NCBI GenBank assembly: GCA_008638375.1
Contig: CM018041.1
Location: 17,940,453 to 18,004,452, forward strand
Direction of reading: 5' to 3'
Source: Nyssa sinensis
Lineage: Eukaryota > Streptophyta > Magnoliopsida > Cornales > Nyssaceae
Length of the DNA: 64,000 nucleotides
A program made the position numbers and the translations under genes. Shown here piece after piece: positions 10,830 through 23,345 of the stretch. Under the pieces are notes generated by a model. The model did not search any database and had not been told where the DNA came from. It saw only the letters and a program-made list of their open reading frames with translations. How positions within the stretch are numbered: the first letter of the stretch is position 1; every line of letters begins with the position of its first letter.

Positions 10830-12545
10830 GAGTCAATTTCCATGCTCTTCCATGATTAAAATTGCACTAACTACGTTAACAAAAACAACCAAATACAAAT
10901 AAAGTTTCTCACCTAGGACTCATTTGGAAAGGACCTCTACGGAGCCTAAATGATTTTTTAAATATTGAAAAGGCTTGTTCAAACTGTGAGGTCTATTCAA
11001 GTGATTTGTTTCCCTTTAAAGCATTAAAGAAAGGTAAACATCTATATGTAGAGTTAGAGACGGAGTGATTTAGAGCTGCCACTCATCCATTTAAGCTCTA
11101 GACTTCCTTTTCATCTAGAGGGATTTTATTTCCGAAAGAGAGTTTATCTGAGCCCGGTTTGCTTTAATCTTGCTCTATAAGACGATGAAGCTTAAAAAAT
11201 TTCCTTCAAATACGTCGAAAGTACACTTGGAAGGGTTAAGCTTCCTCCTATGTTTCCTTAGAATGGCAAACGTGTTAGCCAGGTATTTAATATGCTTCTC
11301 TTTCCTTCCGTTCTTAACCACCATGTCTTCTATATATACCTCTATTGTCTCCCTAATCTAATCGTGGAACATCTTGTTCACAAGACGTTGATAAGTGGTT
11401 CCTACATTCTTTAACCTGAAGAACATAACTTTGTAACAGTAAAGACCTCATTAAAAATTAAAGGTCATACTTTCTTGGTCTAGAAGATACATGTAGATTT
11501 AGTTGTAACCTCAATAAACATCCATGAAGTTCAAGAGCCCATATCTGATAGTAGTATTTACGAGTTGATTGATTCCAGGATCTGGGAAGCTATCTTTAGG
11601 GCATTCTTATTAAGGTCGGTATTGTCAACACAAACTATCTATTTCCCGTACTTTTTCTTGGCTAAAACTGTGTTAGCCAAATAATTTGGAAAATAAACTT
11701 CCTTGATGCCAACATTTAGTAATCTTTGGTCCTCGTCATTTATTATTTTATACCATTTTAGAGCAAACGGTCTTTTCTTCTCCTGTACTGAAAGGTGGTT
11801 TGGTCCACCGTCAGCTTATGAGATATCACATGAGGATCAATTCCTTCCATGTCATGCACACTCCATCCAAAAATTGATTAATTCTCTTTTCAAAAGGTCA
11901 TCAACTGATCTTTCAGTTATGGACTAAGGTTGAACCCAACTGCAGCACTTTTTTTTTTTTGGATTTTGGTGGTTAATTTATGCTATCTAAATTTCTTCAC
12001 GGGCTTGGACCGAACTCCCTTATCCTTTAGGACTGAAAGCTTCCTCAATCTTTAAAGGACATTCTCCATTTTCCTATAGACTTGAGCTCATGACTCCCTC
12101 TTTCCTAAGCTTCTCATGTAATTGCTATTTAGGAACCCCACTTTTAGGGCAATAATATTACATTCTCGCATGGTCGATTGGCAACCTCTAACTGTAATAA
12201 CCTTATCATTCAGTACATACTTCAAACATTGAAGATAGCTAGATGTGACTAATTGTATCTCATAAATCCATGGTCTTCTAATAATCATGTTATGAGAGGA
12301 TTTAACCTTCAAAAAGATAAGTTCAATCATTAACGTCTTTATTTCCTGCATTTCCCCAATAGTGACAAGGAGCTTTATCATACCCAACAGGAAACTTAAT
12401 TCATTGTTGAATCTTTCCATCATAGTGGTGGTTGGGAGAATCTCCTTTGGGTTGATTTTCATTTGTTTGAAAGGATGATTGAAAATCACATTGATTGAGC
12501 TCCCAGTATCAACCAGAACCCTTTTGACCTAAAAGTTGGCTACTT
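10830..12545 (-). pseudogene. Tat-lineage Ty3/gypsy pol remnant (protease, RT, RNase H)
   Basis: Read right to left. Protease: VDTGSSIN with the active-site DTG at about 12,497-12,520, then NMIIRRPW and RGCQSTMREC (12,300-12,150), the Tat/Ogre form of the protease tail. RT: ANTVLAKKKYGK near 11,670, CVDNTDLNK near 11,620, a YIEDM box (in place of the usual YVDDM) near 11,330 and NPSKCTF near 11,200. RNase H start: PFFNALKG-like and LYLYL segments at 11,050-10,870. Many stops and frameshifts interrupt it. The integrase is absent and the left end lies near the duplicated repeat at 10,825. It would have encoded the replication enzymes of the element; this copy is dead. Confidence 0.75.
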
Positions 12546-12699
12546 TCAAGGTGATTATTAGAGAATCATTATATAGGTGATGGATACCCACCAAATATAG
12601 CTCAAAGAATGAGATTTGTGGCATTGGTTTCTATTTTTTTTTTAATAACATTAACAATTGGAAGGAGAGGTTTTGACTTGGCATCTCGTACGTACTTTT

Positions 12700-13800
12700 T
12701 CCAAGCATGTTTAGAGGTACTGATCCTGGAATCATCAACATGTAAGACATAGATAACCTTTTAAGGTCGATTTTTGGCACCTTGGTTGTCTAGGTCTTTG
12801 TCACGAGGTTCGTAACCCTAGTTCTTTTCGAGATGGAATATCACCTCACTTTCTAGGTCTAAGTTCCTCTTGGACATATTCTCGAAGCTTCTCCTTTTAA
12901 ATTAAACTTTCGATTTCTTGCTTTAGGACTTGTCATTCATCAGTAGTGTGCCCATGGGATCTGTGGGACTCATAATACTTGATCTTATTCCTTCACTTTG
13001 TGTCACCTTTCATTCGATCTGGCCATCGGATGTCCTCCCAAGACTGTAAGTGATGCATAATGTGCCTTAGAGAGCATTCATAGGTGTAAAAGTGTTGAAC
13101 TGCCTAGAAGATGAGCTCTCTTTCCCTTTAGACCTTGACTCCTTCCGATCTCCCTAATTATTAGGACTGCACATCCTCTTCTTATGTTCATTTGTTGTCT
13201 TCTTTGGAAGAAGATTCTCTTTCTAGGGTTGTTCCCTTATGTCTTTTAAAGAGTTCTTGATGTTTCCAAGGGTTATATATTTTTTCACCTTCAGTAAAAG
13301 CCATGTCATGTTGGCAGGGGTTTTGTATGAGAATAATTGAATCTTTTGGGCTGTAGAATAGATGTTAGGGTGACCATGGTGAATCTGCCTTCACACCCTT
13401 CTACAGTACTTAATATATTGTTGATCTGCGTGATATAGTCCCTCAATGTCTCCCCATTACTTTGTTTCAAAGTGAGTAGGTAATCTGGATATTTATCTGA
13501 GCCTCTTGTTTGTTATAAATCTATTAACAAACTTTTGGCTTAGATTTATAAAGGAAGATGTTGATTTTGGAGGGAGATAATACAACCATTCCAAGGCTGT
13601 ACCCTTCAAACTCGTGATGAAAGCCTAGCACATAAGAGTGTCATTTTTACCATGAAAGGTCGTAGTATGATGAAAGTGTGTCAGATGATCTACCGGATTA
13701 GTCTCAAACTTTTTAAAGAGACCATATCTTTTTAAAATTTCCACACCTTTGAAGAAACATAACATCATAATCAGTGGCTACCAAAATGCAACCTACAAGT
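12700..13800 (-). pseudogene. Tat-lineage gag remnant
   Basis: It lies directly upstream of the protease remnant on the same strand. Near 13,720 the translation gives RYGLFKKFETNP and DHLTHFH; near 13,600 LKGTALEWLYYLPPKS; and near 12,980 KYYESHRSHGHTTDE. These match the Tat gag pattern 'HL..Y', 'LKG.A..W...LP..S' and 'KYC.FHR.HGH.TE(D/E)C'. Stops and frame changes are frequent. No LTR or PBS was found to the right, so the element is truncated at both ends. Confidence 0.7.
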
Positions 13801-13829
13801 TGTCAAGGGTACCTTTGCTATTAATAAAA

Positions 13830-14005
13830 GGGTAATGCTATTGTAAATTCGAGTGTATATAAGACAGGATACTATATTTTAATTATTGGATAATTTAAAG
13901 ATTAAATTTTCCTTTATCTCAATCACTTTATCTCTAGTTCCTAAACCATCTAATTATTAAAATATCATGTATTATATGTACTCAAGCTTAAAGTAACATT
14001 ACCCC
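13830..14005. mobile_element. Small MITE of about 176 bp
   Basis: The left end GGGTAATGCTATTGTAAATT pairs with the right end, whose complement is GGGGTAATGTTACTTTAAGC; similarity continues inward for about 50 bases through a TATTTTAAT(T/A)ATT block. It contains the AATCACTTTATCTCTA core also seen at 2.1 kb. No coding capacity. The TSD is unclear; TAA follows the right end. Confidence 0.55.
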
Positions 14006-15379
14006 TAACATATTTCATTTATAATTTTTATGCGGAATGATTTGGATGATTTTGAAGATTCAAACTTTGTACACTTAACTGTGGGCATGTTTCTCAAATT
14101 GTGGACACCATTAAACGAGCAAAGTTTGAATTTTTTCCATTTATGTTAGCAATTTTCTAATTCTTGAAATAAAAAAAGAAAAAAAAAAAAGATGCTAGTC
14201 AATGGGCTTGGCCACCTACCTGAAACACCAACACACTTGGATTGAAGAAATTAGAAGAAAAGAGAATGGAGAGGAGTTTATTTTATGGGAAATTCTTCTA
14301 TCCATACAGGTGATTTTCTATTTATCCTTCATCCCAAGTTAATCCTCATTAAAATTTGTCCATTTTAGATGCTGAGAGTGGGACAAAGAGAGGTTACATA
14401 GGTATATTGATTTAGAGAGAGAGAGAGAGAGAAGGAAAATTAAACTGGTAAATTATCTTAACTTGAGAGCAACTAGCAAATTTCATACAAATAACGTGGT
14501 TAGGGACATCTATTTGGATTTCTGTAATTAATTTTTGGCTTCAAATCATAAATTAAGATGGTATTTCTTATCTTAAGAGTAAGTTTGTGCTGCTGCATAG
14601 CCTATAGATCTGAGGAAAAGGTACCCAAACTAAGCTCTCAGGTTTTTCAAAACCCAAGTCAGTCATCTTCAAGGATTGCATCACATTTAATCATGATTTT
14701 TGAGGACCGATTTGATTGCAGGTTGCCTAAGACCCATGCAAGACTGCACCAAGTGATATGTCTGCTATTGGTGGGTGGAACTTCAACGTACTTGCAAGAG
14801 GAGAATGCCAAATCAAAAACAATCAAAATCATATTAGTAGAAGAAAAGAAGAAAGACAAATTATTGCGGCGGCTTTGAAAGAGAAAATGGTCGATTAAAC
14901 ACCCAAAGAAGGATAGAAAATTAAGAGAAAAAAACCGACAATTTGGATTTGATCTTGCTTCTTTCAACATTTCCAGTAATGAGAACATATCATTTGCTAA
15001 TTTAAATGAATGGTTGACTATTTTATGTTATCATCTTCTTTGTTTCCTAGAAATTTCCTTTAATGTTTGCTTTTAATTGAATTTTTTGTTATTTTTCTAT
15101 TTCCTGTTATCACTTTTAACTATTGCAAGTTGAAAGTTGGCGGCAGGATGGAACTAGGAATTTATTTTAGAAGACAAACTTTGTTGTCAACATTTAATTC
15201 TTAACATTTGATTATAAGTTTAAAAATTAAAGAAACATAAAAATGTAATATTTATTAATGCTGTTTTTTTTTCTAAATAACTAAATTTATTGGGAATGTC
15301 ATTTTCAACATTAATCTACAAATTAGATTAATAGTAGACAAGAAATGACCATACAACCTCATTTAGTAACAAACAAAAT
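14006..15379. other. Intergenic sequence, no gene recognised
   Basis: A GA microsatellite lies near 14,413-14,432. Two opposite, overlapping frames at 14.56-14.99 kb look like chance. A short block at 14,075-14,110 (ACTTAACTGTGGGCATGTTT) resembles 62,876-62,895, which points to a shared dispersed repeat. Confidence 0.5.
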
Positions 15380-15821
15380 GGTAAATTACACTGACCTTTT
15401 TTTATGTTTTTCAAAATTATACTAACCGTCCTTAATTTACATGACAATATACATATACTGCCCCTTTAGTCAATTTTTTCTTCAAAATAACAAAACAACC
15501 CCTTTCATGTTTTATTTTTTTGAATTTTTTAAATTTTGACCATTTTTTTTTTCATTTTCCAAATAAATATTGATAAAACCTTAAATTTATTTTTATATAA
15601 AATAATAATAAAATATTTAAAAAAATTGGTCAAAGTTAAAAAAAACAATTGCACAAATAAATAAATAAAAGGGTTGGTTTTGTCATTTGAAAGAAAAAAT
15701 TGACTTGAGGAGGTATCTGTTTATTGTCACATAAAATAGGGACTGTTAGTGTAATTTCAAAAATATCATGAGAGGTCAGTGTAATTGTTAGAAACCTTAG
15801 GGGAGGTCAATGTAATTTACC
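15380..15821. mobile_element. Mutator-type MITE related to the 55-63 kb MULE
   Basis: The left end GGTAAATTACACTGACC and the complement of the right end, GGTAAATTACATTGACCTCC, form long imperfect inverted termini. Inward similarity runs more than 100 bases and includes TCAATTTTTTCTT on both arms. The right arm has an extra block of about 40 bases. The same GGTAAA(C/T)TAC(A/G)CTGACCTC sequence caps the MULE at 55,109-62,804, so this is probably a non-autonomous relative. It has no coding capacity and no clear 9-bp TSD. Confidence 0.75.
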
Positions 15822-16818
15822 CAAAAAATATTCAATTGTTATATGTTATAATTGATTTTCCTAAAAATATATGTACAAGAAACTCAAAAGGAAAAAATCC
15901 TACAAATACCCAACAATCACATATATATTACATTATATTGTCGAATAAAATGATTGAAGAACAAGTGGTAGACCCTTATTGTTCTATGGGTTTAGAGAAA
16001 AATAATATAGATGCAATTTAATTGAAAGAAATTATTGAATAAAATCACAGTAAAAAGAAAAAGCTCTAAAACAAAATTATATTTCAATTTTGCATATAGA
16101 TATTTTGCAATTTTGAGCAAAAATTGATATCACAGATTAGAATTAGACTTCTTCGTTAGAGTGGGGAAGAGGGCATTTGTTAGAGTTTGTGTAGGTGTTC
16201 AAGAAAGCTTTAAAAACTTCCATATTTTCGTGAACAATAGATGTGAATCGTGACATGAGGACTTTTTTTTTATTTCCACTAGAATAAGTTGAACGATGTT
16301 TTAGCCTTTTAAATGTTCCATACTTTGGTAAAAGAGCTACAAGTGGGACACTTTTTAATTGCACACAATAGCATTTTAAAAAAATAAATAAATAAATAGA
16401 GTGTAGTAATATTGAATCCTAGGTAAAGGTAATTGTGACAAAGTTTGAAATCAATTGGGGGCAAAATAAAATTTAAATGGATACATTTGATTTTAAAAAA
16501 ATATATATTAAAAAAAATTAAATAAAAAAGTTGAGCAGGAAAATTGAGCTCGGGCCTTCATTGGATGTGTCTTTGGTTGGCGGCGTGTTATTGTAAGATG
16601 TTAAACTATGTAAGACATCATCATGACTATTAGCATTTGAGGAGACTCAATTTTTGTTTTGTTTTGTCTATTTCCATGCAAAAAATAGGGGCAGATTGTG
16701 TGTTTAGTTTACCATAGATCTAATGTTTTAAATATGAAATTATACACAAAATACAATTATAATCCATAATAAAGGATAATTTATCAATTTAGTTCTTCTT
16801 CTTTTCTCTCTCTCTCTC
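15822..16818. other. AT-rich intergenic sequence ending in a CT microsatellite
   Basis: No gene recognised. The last bases, 16,803-16,818, are a CT run. That run resumes at 35,825 on the far side of the tandem retrotransposon, so the insertion target was a CT microsatellite. Confidence 0.6.
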
Positions 16819-19656
16819 TGTCACGCCCCGAATTCCCGACGAACCCGGGACGCGACTGACGAGACAGAAAGTAAAATAAATAAAAGGACAAAAGTAATTA
16901 AATTCACTAAACATGTGTCCATCATCATCCATACATAAAGTAACATCGAATACATTGTTCATCAGTCATTCGGGCTTAAGCCCTTACATAACAAAATACA
17001 AGTCTCATGGATCACAAATACATCACGTGCTTCGCCCTCTCAGGGCATCACTAAGTCTCACGTGGCTGGAGGATCCTCATCTGAAAATGTTGCCCACGAA
17101 TGGGTCAGCACAACTGCTGGTATGATGAAATGCTAATGCCAGAAATAAAGCTAAGGCGTGGCATGTGCAAAGTGTACATTTATTTCTAAATGACATTCAA
17201 ACATCGCAGTAATATATATGAATGGTATGCATGACACACCCATGCACAACTCTATGCCACACCCATGTCTCATTTACGGGTACTCCCCGATGGCACGAAG
17301 TACCAATGCAATGGCCAATTTTGGGTTTTTCACCACAGGATCTACACCCTCATAATGCAAAGCACCATGTGCTTACCCACGCCATGTTCTCAAGGAATTC
17401 ATCATATGCCAATATGCCAATGCAATCTCAATGAACATGAATCTCAATAATATAACATGCTCGGACAATAAGAAATAAATCACTAGTCAGTTTCATATAC
17501 ATGCATATCTCATATGTTCGTACATCATGATTCATGTTCTTCACTTTATTAACTTGCAAGTAACACATAACATGTGAACAAACAATTCCAAATAAACAGG
17601 TAAACACATTACAGATAAACACATACAGCATTCCAGTCATTCACAAATATTCCTAACTTAACTTCATTTCTAACACTAGCAAAACACCATACCTGATGGG
17701 TTGGTATCAACCCTAGAAGATCGAGCACTATAAGTAACTGAACCGACGGATGAAAATGTAGAAGATCAGATCGCACTCTCCTGTCCTGTCAATGTCCCTA
17801 AAAGTAGAAATCACAACTCAGTCTATTGTTACTTGAATCTATGCTATTCATCAAATTTTATGTCTTTAATTCATAAGTTTCTATTCTGCTAAATTAAACT
17901 CTACCATTGGTTTTAGAACGTTTAAGAAAATAAGTCTAGGTCCTCGTAGAACTCAATTCGGACACCAGGGTTGAAAAGGGCAAAACAGTCATTTTGCACT
18001 TTACACGTGTCCTTACATTTCGTGGCCTCTTTTCATAAATCGGACTCCACGGTTGAGTCCGGAATGTTCGAGATAATAAAATTTCACTATTTGTTTACCT
18101 AATTCGGAGTTCGTCTGACAGTGTTTCAAGTTAGGGGCATTTTGGTAATTTTAAGGGTTCCTATGGGTCTTTTATTTTTTGGGACCCCGTCTCGTAAAAC
18201 GGACCTCACCATTGGTCTCAGAATGGTCGAGATAGTCAAAATACACCTATGACTTGTCCCATTTGGACTCCGGGATGTTTTTGAATATTTAATGAATTAA
18301 ATTAATTTAATTAAATAATTAATTAATTAATTTAATTAATATTTTATTAATAATTTAATCAGGTGGGTCAAAGTGTAATTTCTAACAGTTGGGGGGTCAA
18401 TTCGTAATTTCTGAAAGTTCAGGTTAAGGTTCAAATTCAAAAGGTTCAAATTCAAAGGGTTCAAATTCCAAAAGGTTCAAATTAAAACTAGTTTAATTTG
18501 TTATTCTAAATCAGGTTAACCCAAACAGGGGCTAATCCTAGAACAGGGATAGGATATCCCGATTTCGATTTAATTCCAATTTCTAGATTTCTTACCCTTG
18601 CAACCAAACGGCCCAAATTCCATTTCAATTTAAAACAACCACGCGACACGTGGCAGGGGCGGTCCACGCCCGACCCGGACAGACCCCCCCTTCTTCCCCC
18701 GCTTTTCCGGCGGAGCTCCGGTCACCTTCTCCGGCGCCGGTGACCGGAATTTCAGAAAATCAAGTTTTTAAACTTGATTTTCTTGGTGTTTTCGAAGCCC
18801 CTTTCAATCCCAATTTATTCTAAAACATTTTTGGAGCTTTTTAATACCGTTTTGAAGCTTCCAATCACAACGAAAAACCAGATCTTCCCCCCCATGGCCG
18901 TGACCTGCACCTCCTTCTTTCTCCCTCATTTTTCAACCGTTTTCTATCATTTTTGTTGCATTTTAATCCTTACATGACGCTCTACAAGGTTCTACAATTT
19001 AAACCGATTGAAATGCTCTAAAACAAATCGAAACAGAAGTGACCCACTTACAAATTTTCTCGGCCGTTTCTCTCTCTAGCCGTGCCCTCCTTCTCCTTCT
19101 TGCTCCGAGCTCGAACCAGGTCTCTAACTCTCCTTCAGAGCTCTGTTTCTCTCCTTCTTTTTTGCTTCTTTCCTTCTCTTCTTTCCCACCCGAGACCACT
19201 CTCTTTTTCTCTTTATTTTCTCTCTTTCTATATCTCTCTCTCTCTCTCTCTCTCCCCGAGATCAACCTACTCTCTGCCCACTTCTGCACTCTCCCACTCC
19301 CTGAATCCTACTCACACACTCAACCTTACCCCATGCCTTGTTTGAGTGTATCACACTCAAACTTACACACACACACAACCGGGTACACACACACACACAC
19401 CTCACACAACCTGATATATATATATATATACACATATATATATATATATATATTTCCACATTTAAATATACACTCACCTTTTACACATATACACACATAA
19501 TTAAATTTAAATTATATATATATATATACACATATACATATATACACATACACCCAATAATAAATTTTTTTTTATAATAATAATAATAACAATAAAATTA
19601 ATTAATTAACAATTGCAAGAATAATTAATAAAAAAAAAAAATTTCATGTTATAACA
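16819..19656 (-). repeat. LTR1: 3' LTR of the left element copy
   Basis: 2,838 bp, preceded on the element strand by a polypurine tract. It carries a (CT)n tract near 19,231-19,255 and CA/TA microsatellites at 19,366-19,550. Near 18,671 it lacks 31 bp of GACCCG-rich sequence present in LTR2 and LTR3; the missing stretch is bounded by GACCCG repeats, so slippage is likely. The open frames in the CT and TA tracts are not genes. Confidence 0.92.
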
Positions 19657-19669
19657 TCCTTCCCTCCTT
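19657..19669 (-). other. Polypurine tract of the left element copy
   Basis: On the element strand it reads AAGGAGGGAAGGA, immediately before the TG of the 3' LTR. This is the plus-strand DNA primer site in reverse transcription. Confidence 0.88.
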
Positions 19670-19721
19670 ACAAAAATTTCGTCCCAAAATTTAAAATAAC
19701 ATAGAACCAAAAGAAAATACA

Positions 19722-22700
19722 TCACTGATCAAACAACTCAGGGTACCTAACTCGAACCTCGGCCTCACGCTCCCACGTAGCCTCCTCAACCCCATGGTGG
19801 TTCCAACGAACCTTGACCAAAGGGATGGTCCTGCCTCGCAAAACCTGGTCCCTCGAGTCCAATATCTCTACGGGTCTCTGGTCATAGGAAGCGTCCCCCT
19901 CTAACTGAAGATCTACCCAGTCAAGTACATGTGAGGGGTCGGGATGGTACTTCCTCAGCATAGATACATGGAAGACGTCATGAACTCCAGATAGCTGTGG
20001 TGGTAAGGCTAGCTTATAAGCCACCTCACCAACTCTCCCAAGTATCTCAAAAGGACCTATAAATCGTGGCGATAGCTTCCCACCGCGCCCGAATCTCCTC
20101 AAACCTCATCTGGGAGATACCTTGAGGAACACATGGTCCCCCACCTCAAATGCCAAGGGCCGCCGCCTCCTATCTGCGTAACTCCTCTGGCGGCTCTGAG
20201 CTGTCAACAACCACTGTCTGATCACCTGTATCTTGTTCGTGGTCTCACGAACAATATCAGGTCCTAAGGCAGCTGTCTCTCCCACCTCGGTCCAACATAC
20301 CGGGGAACGGCACGGCCTACCATATAATGCCTCAAATGGTGCCATCTCTATGCTGGACTGGTAGCTGTTGTTGTAGGCAAACTCAACTAAGGCAAGGTGG
20401 TCCTCCCAGCTACCTCTAAAGTCTATGACGCAGGCCCTGAGCATATCCTCCAAGATCTGAATAGTGCGCTCTGACTGGCCATCTGTCTGTGGGTGGAAGG
20501 CAGTACTGAACTGTAGCTGGGTCCCTAAGGCTGTCTGGAAACTCTGCCAGAACCGTGCAGTGAAACGTGGGTCCCTGTCAGAAACTATGGATACCGGTAC
20601 CCCATGTAGTCGTACTATCTCTCGAATGTACAACCTACTGAGGACGTCTGATGAGTCAGTCACTCTGATCGGTAAGAAATGGGCGGACTTCGTCAGTCTG
20701 TCCACAATAACCCAAATCGCATCATGGCCCCTAGGTGACCTCGGAAGACCCATCACGAAATCCATGGTAACGTGCTCCCACTTCCACTCGGCGACCGGTA
20801 GTGGCTGTAACAAACCTCCAGGCCTCTGGTGCTCAGCCTTCACCTGCTGGCACGTGAGACACCTAGCCACAAACTGTGCCACATCTGCCTTCATCCCAGT
20901 CCACCAATACTGACGGCGCATATCATGATACATCTTGGTGCCCCCTGGGTGCACCGCCAAGCGTGAATGGTGGAAATCCCTGAGGACATCAGTCCTAAGA
21001 GACTCAGGAACGAAGACTCTACCCCTGTACCTCAAGCCAAGATCAGAATGGACTGTCCATCCCTCAAATCCCTCGGGGCTAGAAATCCGTGCCCTAATCC
21101 GCTCGGCCTCAGTATCCAGCAACTGTGCCTCTATAACTCTGGTCAGAAGGGTAGGCTGCACACACAAGCTAAATAGGGTGGCGTGCCCCTCAAACTCGGT
21201 AAGCTCTAAGTCAAACTCCCCAATAGCTCCCATCATCTCCCACTCTCTGATGGCTAGGCTGGCTAAGGTGCTCCTCGGCCTCCGACTGAGTGCATCAGCT
21301 ACGACGTTGGCCTTCCCAGGATGGTACTGAAGGTCAAAGTCGTAGTCCTCTAGGTACTCCATCCATCTCCTCTGTCGAAGGTTCAGATCCTTCTGTGTAA
21401 AGATATACCTGAGGCTCTTGTGGTCCGAGAACACCTCAAATCTCACCCCATATAAATAGAGTCGCCAGCTCTTAAGAGCAAAGATGACGGCAGCCAACTC
21501 TAGATCGTGGGTGGGGTAGTTCTTCTCATGGCTCTTCAACTGGCGAGAACCATAAGCTACTACCCGGCCTTCCTGCATCAATACACACCCCAGTCCATCC
21601 CGAGAAGCATCACAGTATACAGTATAACCCAAGCCTCCCTCAGGGATAATCAGGACGGGAGCTGAAGTCAATCTCCTCTTCAGCTCCTGAAATGACTGCT
21701 CACAGTCGTCGGTCCACTGAAATCTGACGCCCTTGCGCGTCAGTCGGGTCATCGGTTCGGCAAGTCGGGAAAATCCCTCTACAAAACGGCGGTAGTACCC
21801 TGCTAACCCTAAGAAACTCCGTATCTCAAATACATTCCTCGGCCTCTCCCAGCTCATAACAGAGTCGACCTTCGAAGGGTCAACAGATACTCCACTCCCA
21901 GATACCACGTGACCCAAGAACTGTACCTCCTGGAGCCAGAACTCACACTTAGAGAGCTTGGCAAACAGCCTATGCTCTCTCAAGATCTGTAACACAGTCC
22001 GTAGGTGGGAAGCATGCTCAACCTCAGAAGGTGAGTAAATCAGAATATCGTCCACAAACACCACCACGAACTGATCTATGTACTGGCCGAAGACACGGTG
22101 CATCAAATCCATGAATGTCGCTGGGGCATTCGTCACACCAAATGGCATCACCACGAACTCAAAGTGACCATAGCGAGTGCGGAAGGCTGTCTTCGCTATG
22201 TCCTCCTCTCGCACTCTCAACTGATGGTACCCAGATCGAAGATCAATCTTCGAGAAACATCTCGAACCTCTCAACTGATCAAACAAGTCATCGATCCTGG
22301 GTAACGGGTACTTGTTCTTAATAGTCACCCGGTTCAGCCTCCGGTAGTCCACACATAACTGTAACGTCCCGTCCTTCTTTTTCGCAAAGAGTGCTGAGGC
22401 ACCCCAAGGAGAAGTGCTAGGACGGATGAACCCCTTACCCTGAAGGTCAGTCAGCTGCTCTCTCAGCTCTGCTGGAGCCATGCGGTATGGTGGAATAGAT
22501 ATGGGTAAAGTACCGGGGATAAGCTCAATGGTAAACTCCACCTCCCGCCTCGGGGGTAAACTAGTCAAACTGTCGGGAAATACGTCAGGAAACTCCTCTA
22601 CCACTGGTGGTAACACAACCCCTGTAGCCTCGCCATCCCCTGCAATCATACTGGCCAACATATAGCTATGGGCTCCCCAACTCCTAGAGTCGTACAAGGG

Positions 22701-23345
22701 TGGTACCAGGAAGTCCCCACGGTCCCCCGTGAAATAAAAACAATCCCCCTCAGAAGTGCACACCGTAACCCTCCCCCTGAAACAATCGATGCTAGCCCGG
22801 AAAGTAAACAGCCAATCCATACCCAAGATAACGTCGAAGCTAGTCATATCAAGCACAATAAAATCAAAGTAGAGAGTACGGTCAGCTATCTCAAGTGAAC
22901 AACCCCTACAAACCCTGGTCAATGTCACACTACCCCCAACAGGAGTATCAACACGTAGCAGTGGATCTAACCGATCTATAGTCAACCCCAATGTCATGGC
23001 AAATGCAGTGGATATGAAAGAATGCGATGCACCAGAATCTATCAACACGCTAGCCCATGAACTGAACATAAGAAAGGTACCTCGCACTACTGCTGGCCCA
23101 GCAGTAGAAGCCTCTGGGGTAGTGACTGCGTACACCCTACCTTGTACGGTCTGACCCTGTCTGCCTCCCCCTCTCTGCCCCTGCTGTCCTCCCCCTCTCG
23201 GGGCTGGAGCTCTAACACTCAATGCAGAAGACGCTGGCTGGTAGTAAGGTGCTGGGGGTCTATAGCCTGACTGTGTCTGGGGTAAAGGCACCTGGGTGGG
23301 CTGGAAATAGTGAGACCTCGGTGCGCTCTGAGAAGTCTGCCCCTA
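19722..23345 (-). pseudogene. Gypsy pol of the left copy: PR-RT-RNaseH-IN-chromodomain-like
   Basis: Pol lies in the same frame as gag. One open stretch of 1,061 codons (23,291-20,106) holds, in order: a retropepsin-like protease with DSGASHSF at residues 85-92; RT with [11 protein letters not shown] near 350 and FVDDIL at 412-417; RNase H with YCDASRDG near 560 and LELAA near 598; integrase with an HHCC region (HH at 774-775, CLTC at 811-814) and catalytic D844, D905 and E941 (35-residue D-E spacing). A TGA at 20,106-20,108, where the right copy has CGA, cuts off the last 126 codons. These carry the integrase C-terminal 'GPFEI' segment and a chromodomain-like tail with EEATWERE. Otherwise pol is remarkably intact. 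The enzyme set would copy element RNA and integrate the DNA; with the stops it is not functional as it stands. Confidence 0.9.

Noticed and set aside
12088..12489. Possible standalone 133-codon gene
   Set aside because: It continues upstream into a DTG protease active site and matches the Tat protease tail, so it is part of the decayed retroelement.
14558..14988. Two opposite overlapping open frames of about 106-109 codons
   Set aside because: No domain, low-complexity lysine-rich or leucine-rich translations, and mutual overlap on opposite strands.
16913..17640. Open frames of about 70 codons within LTR1, repeated in all other LTRs
   Set aside because: They have no recognisable domain and occur on both strands; conservation follows the LTR, not the frame.
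19039..19577. Several overlapping open frames on both strands
   Set aside because: They are translations of CT, CA and TA microsatellites in the LTR; the same happens at 27.1-27.6, 35.2-35.8, 41.6-42.1, 47.9-48.2 and 58.7-59.1 kb.
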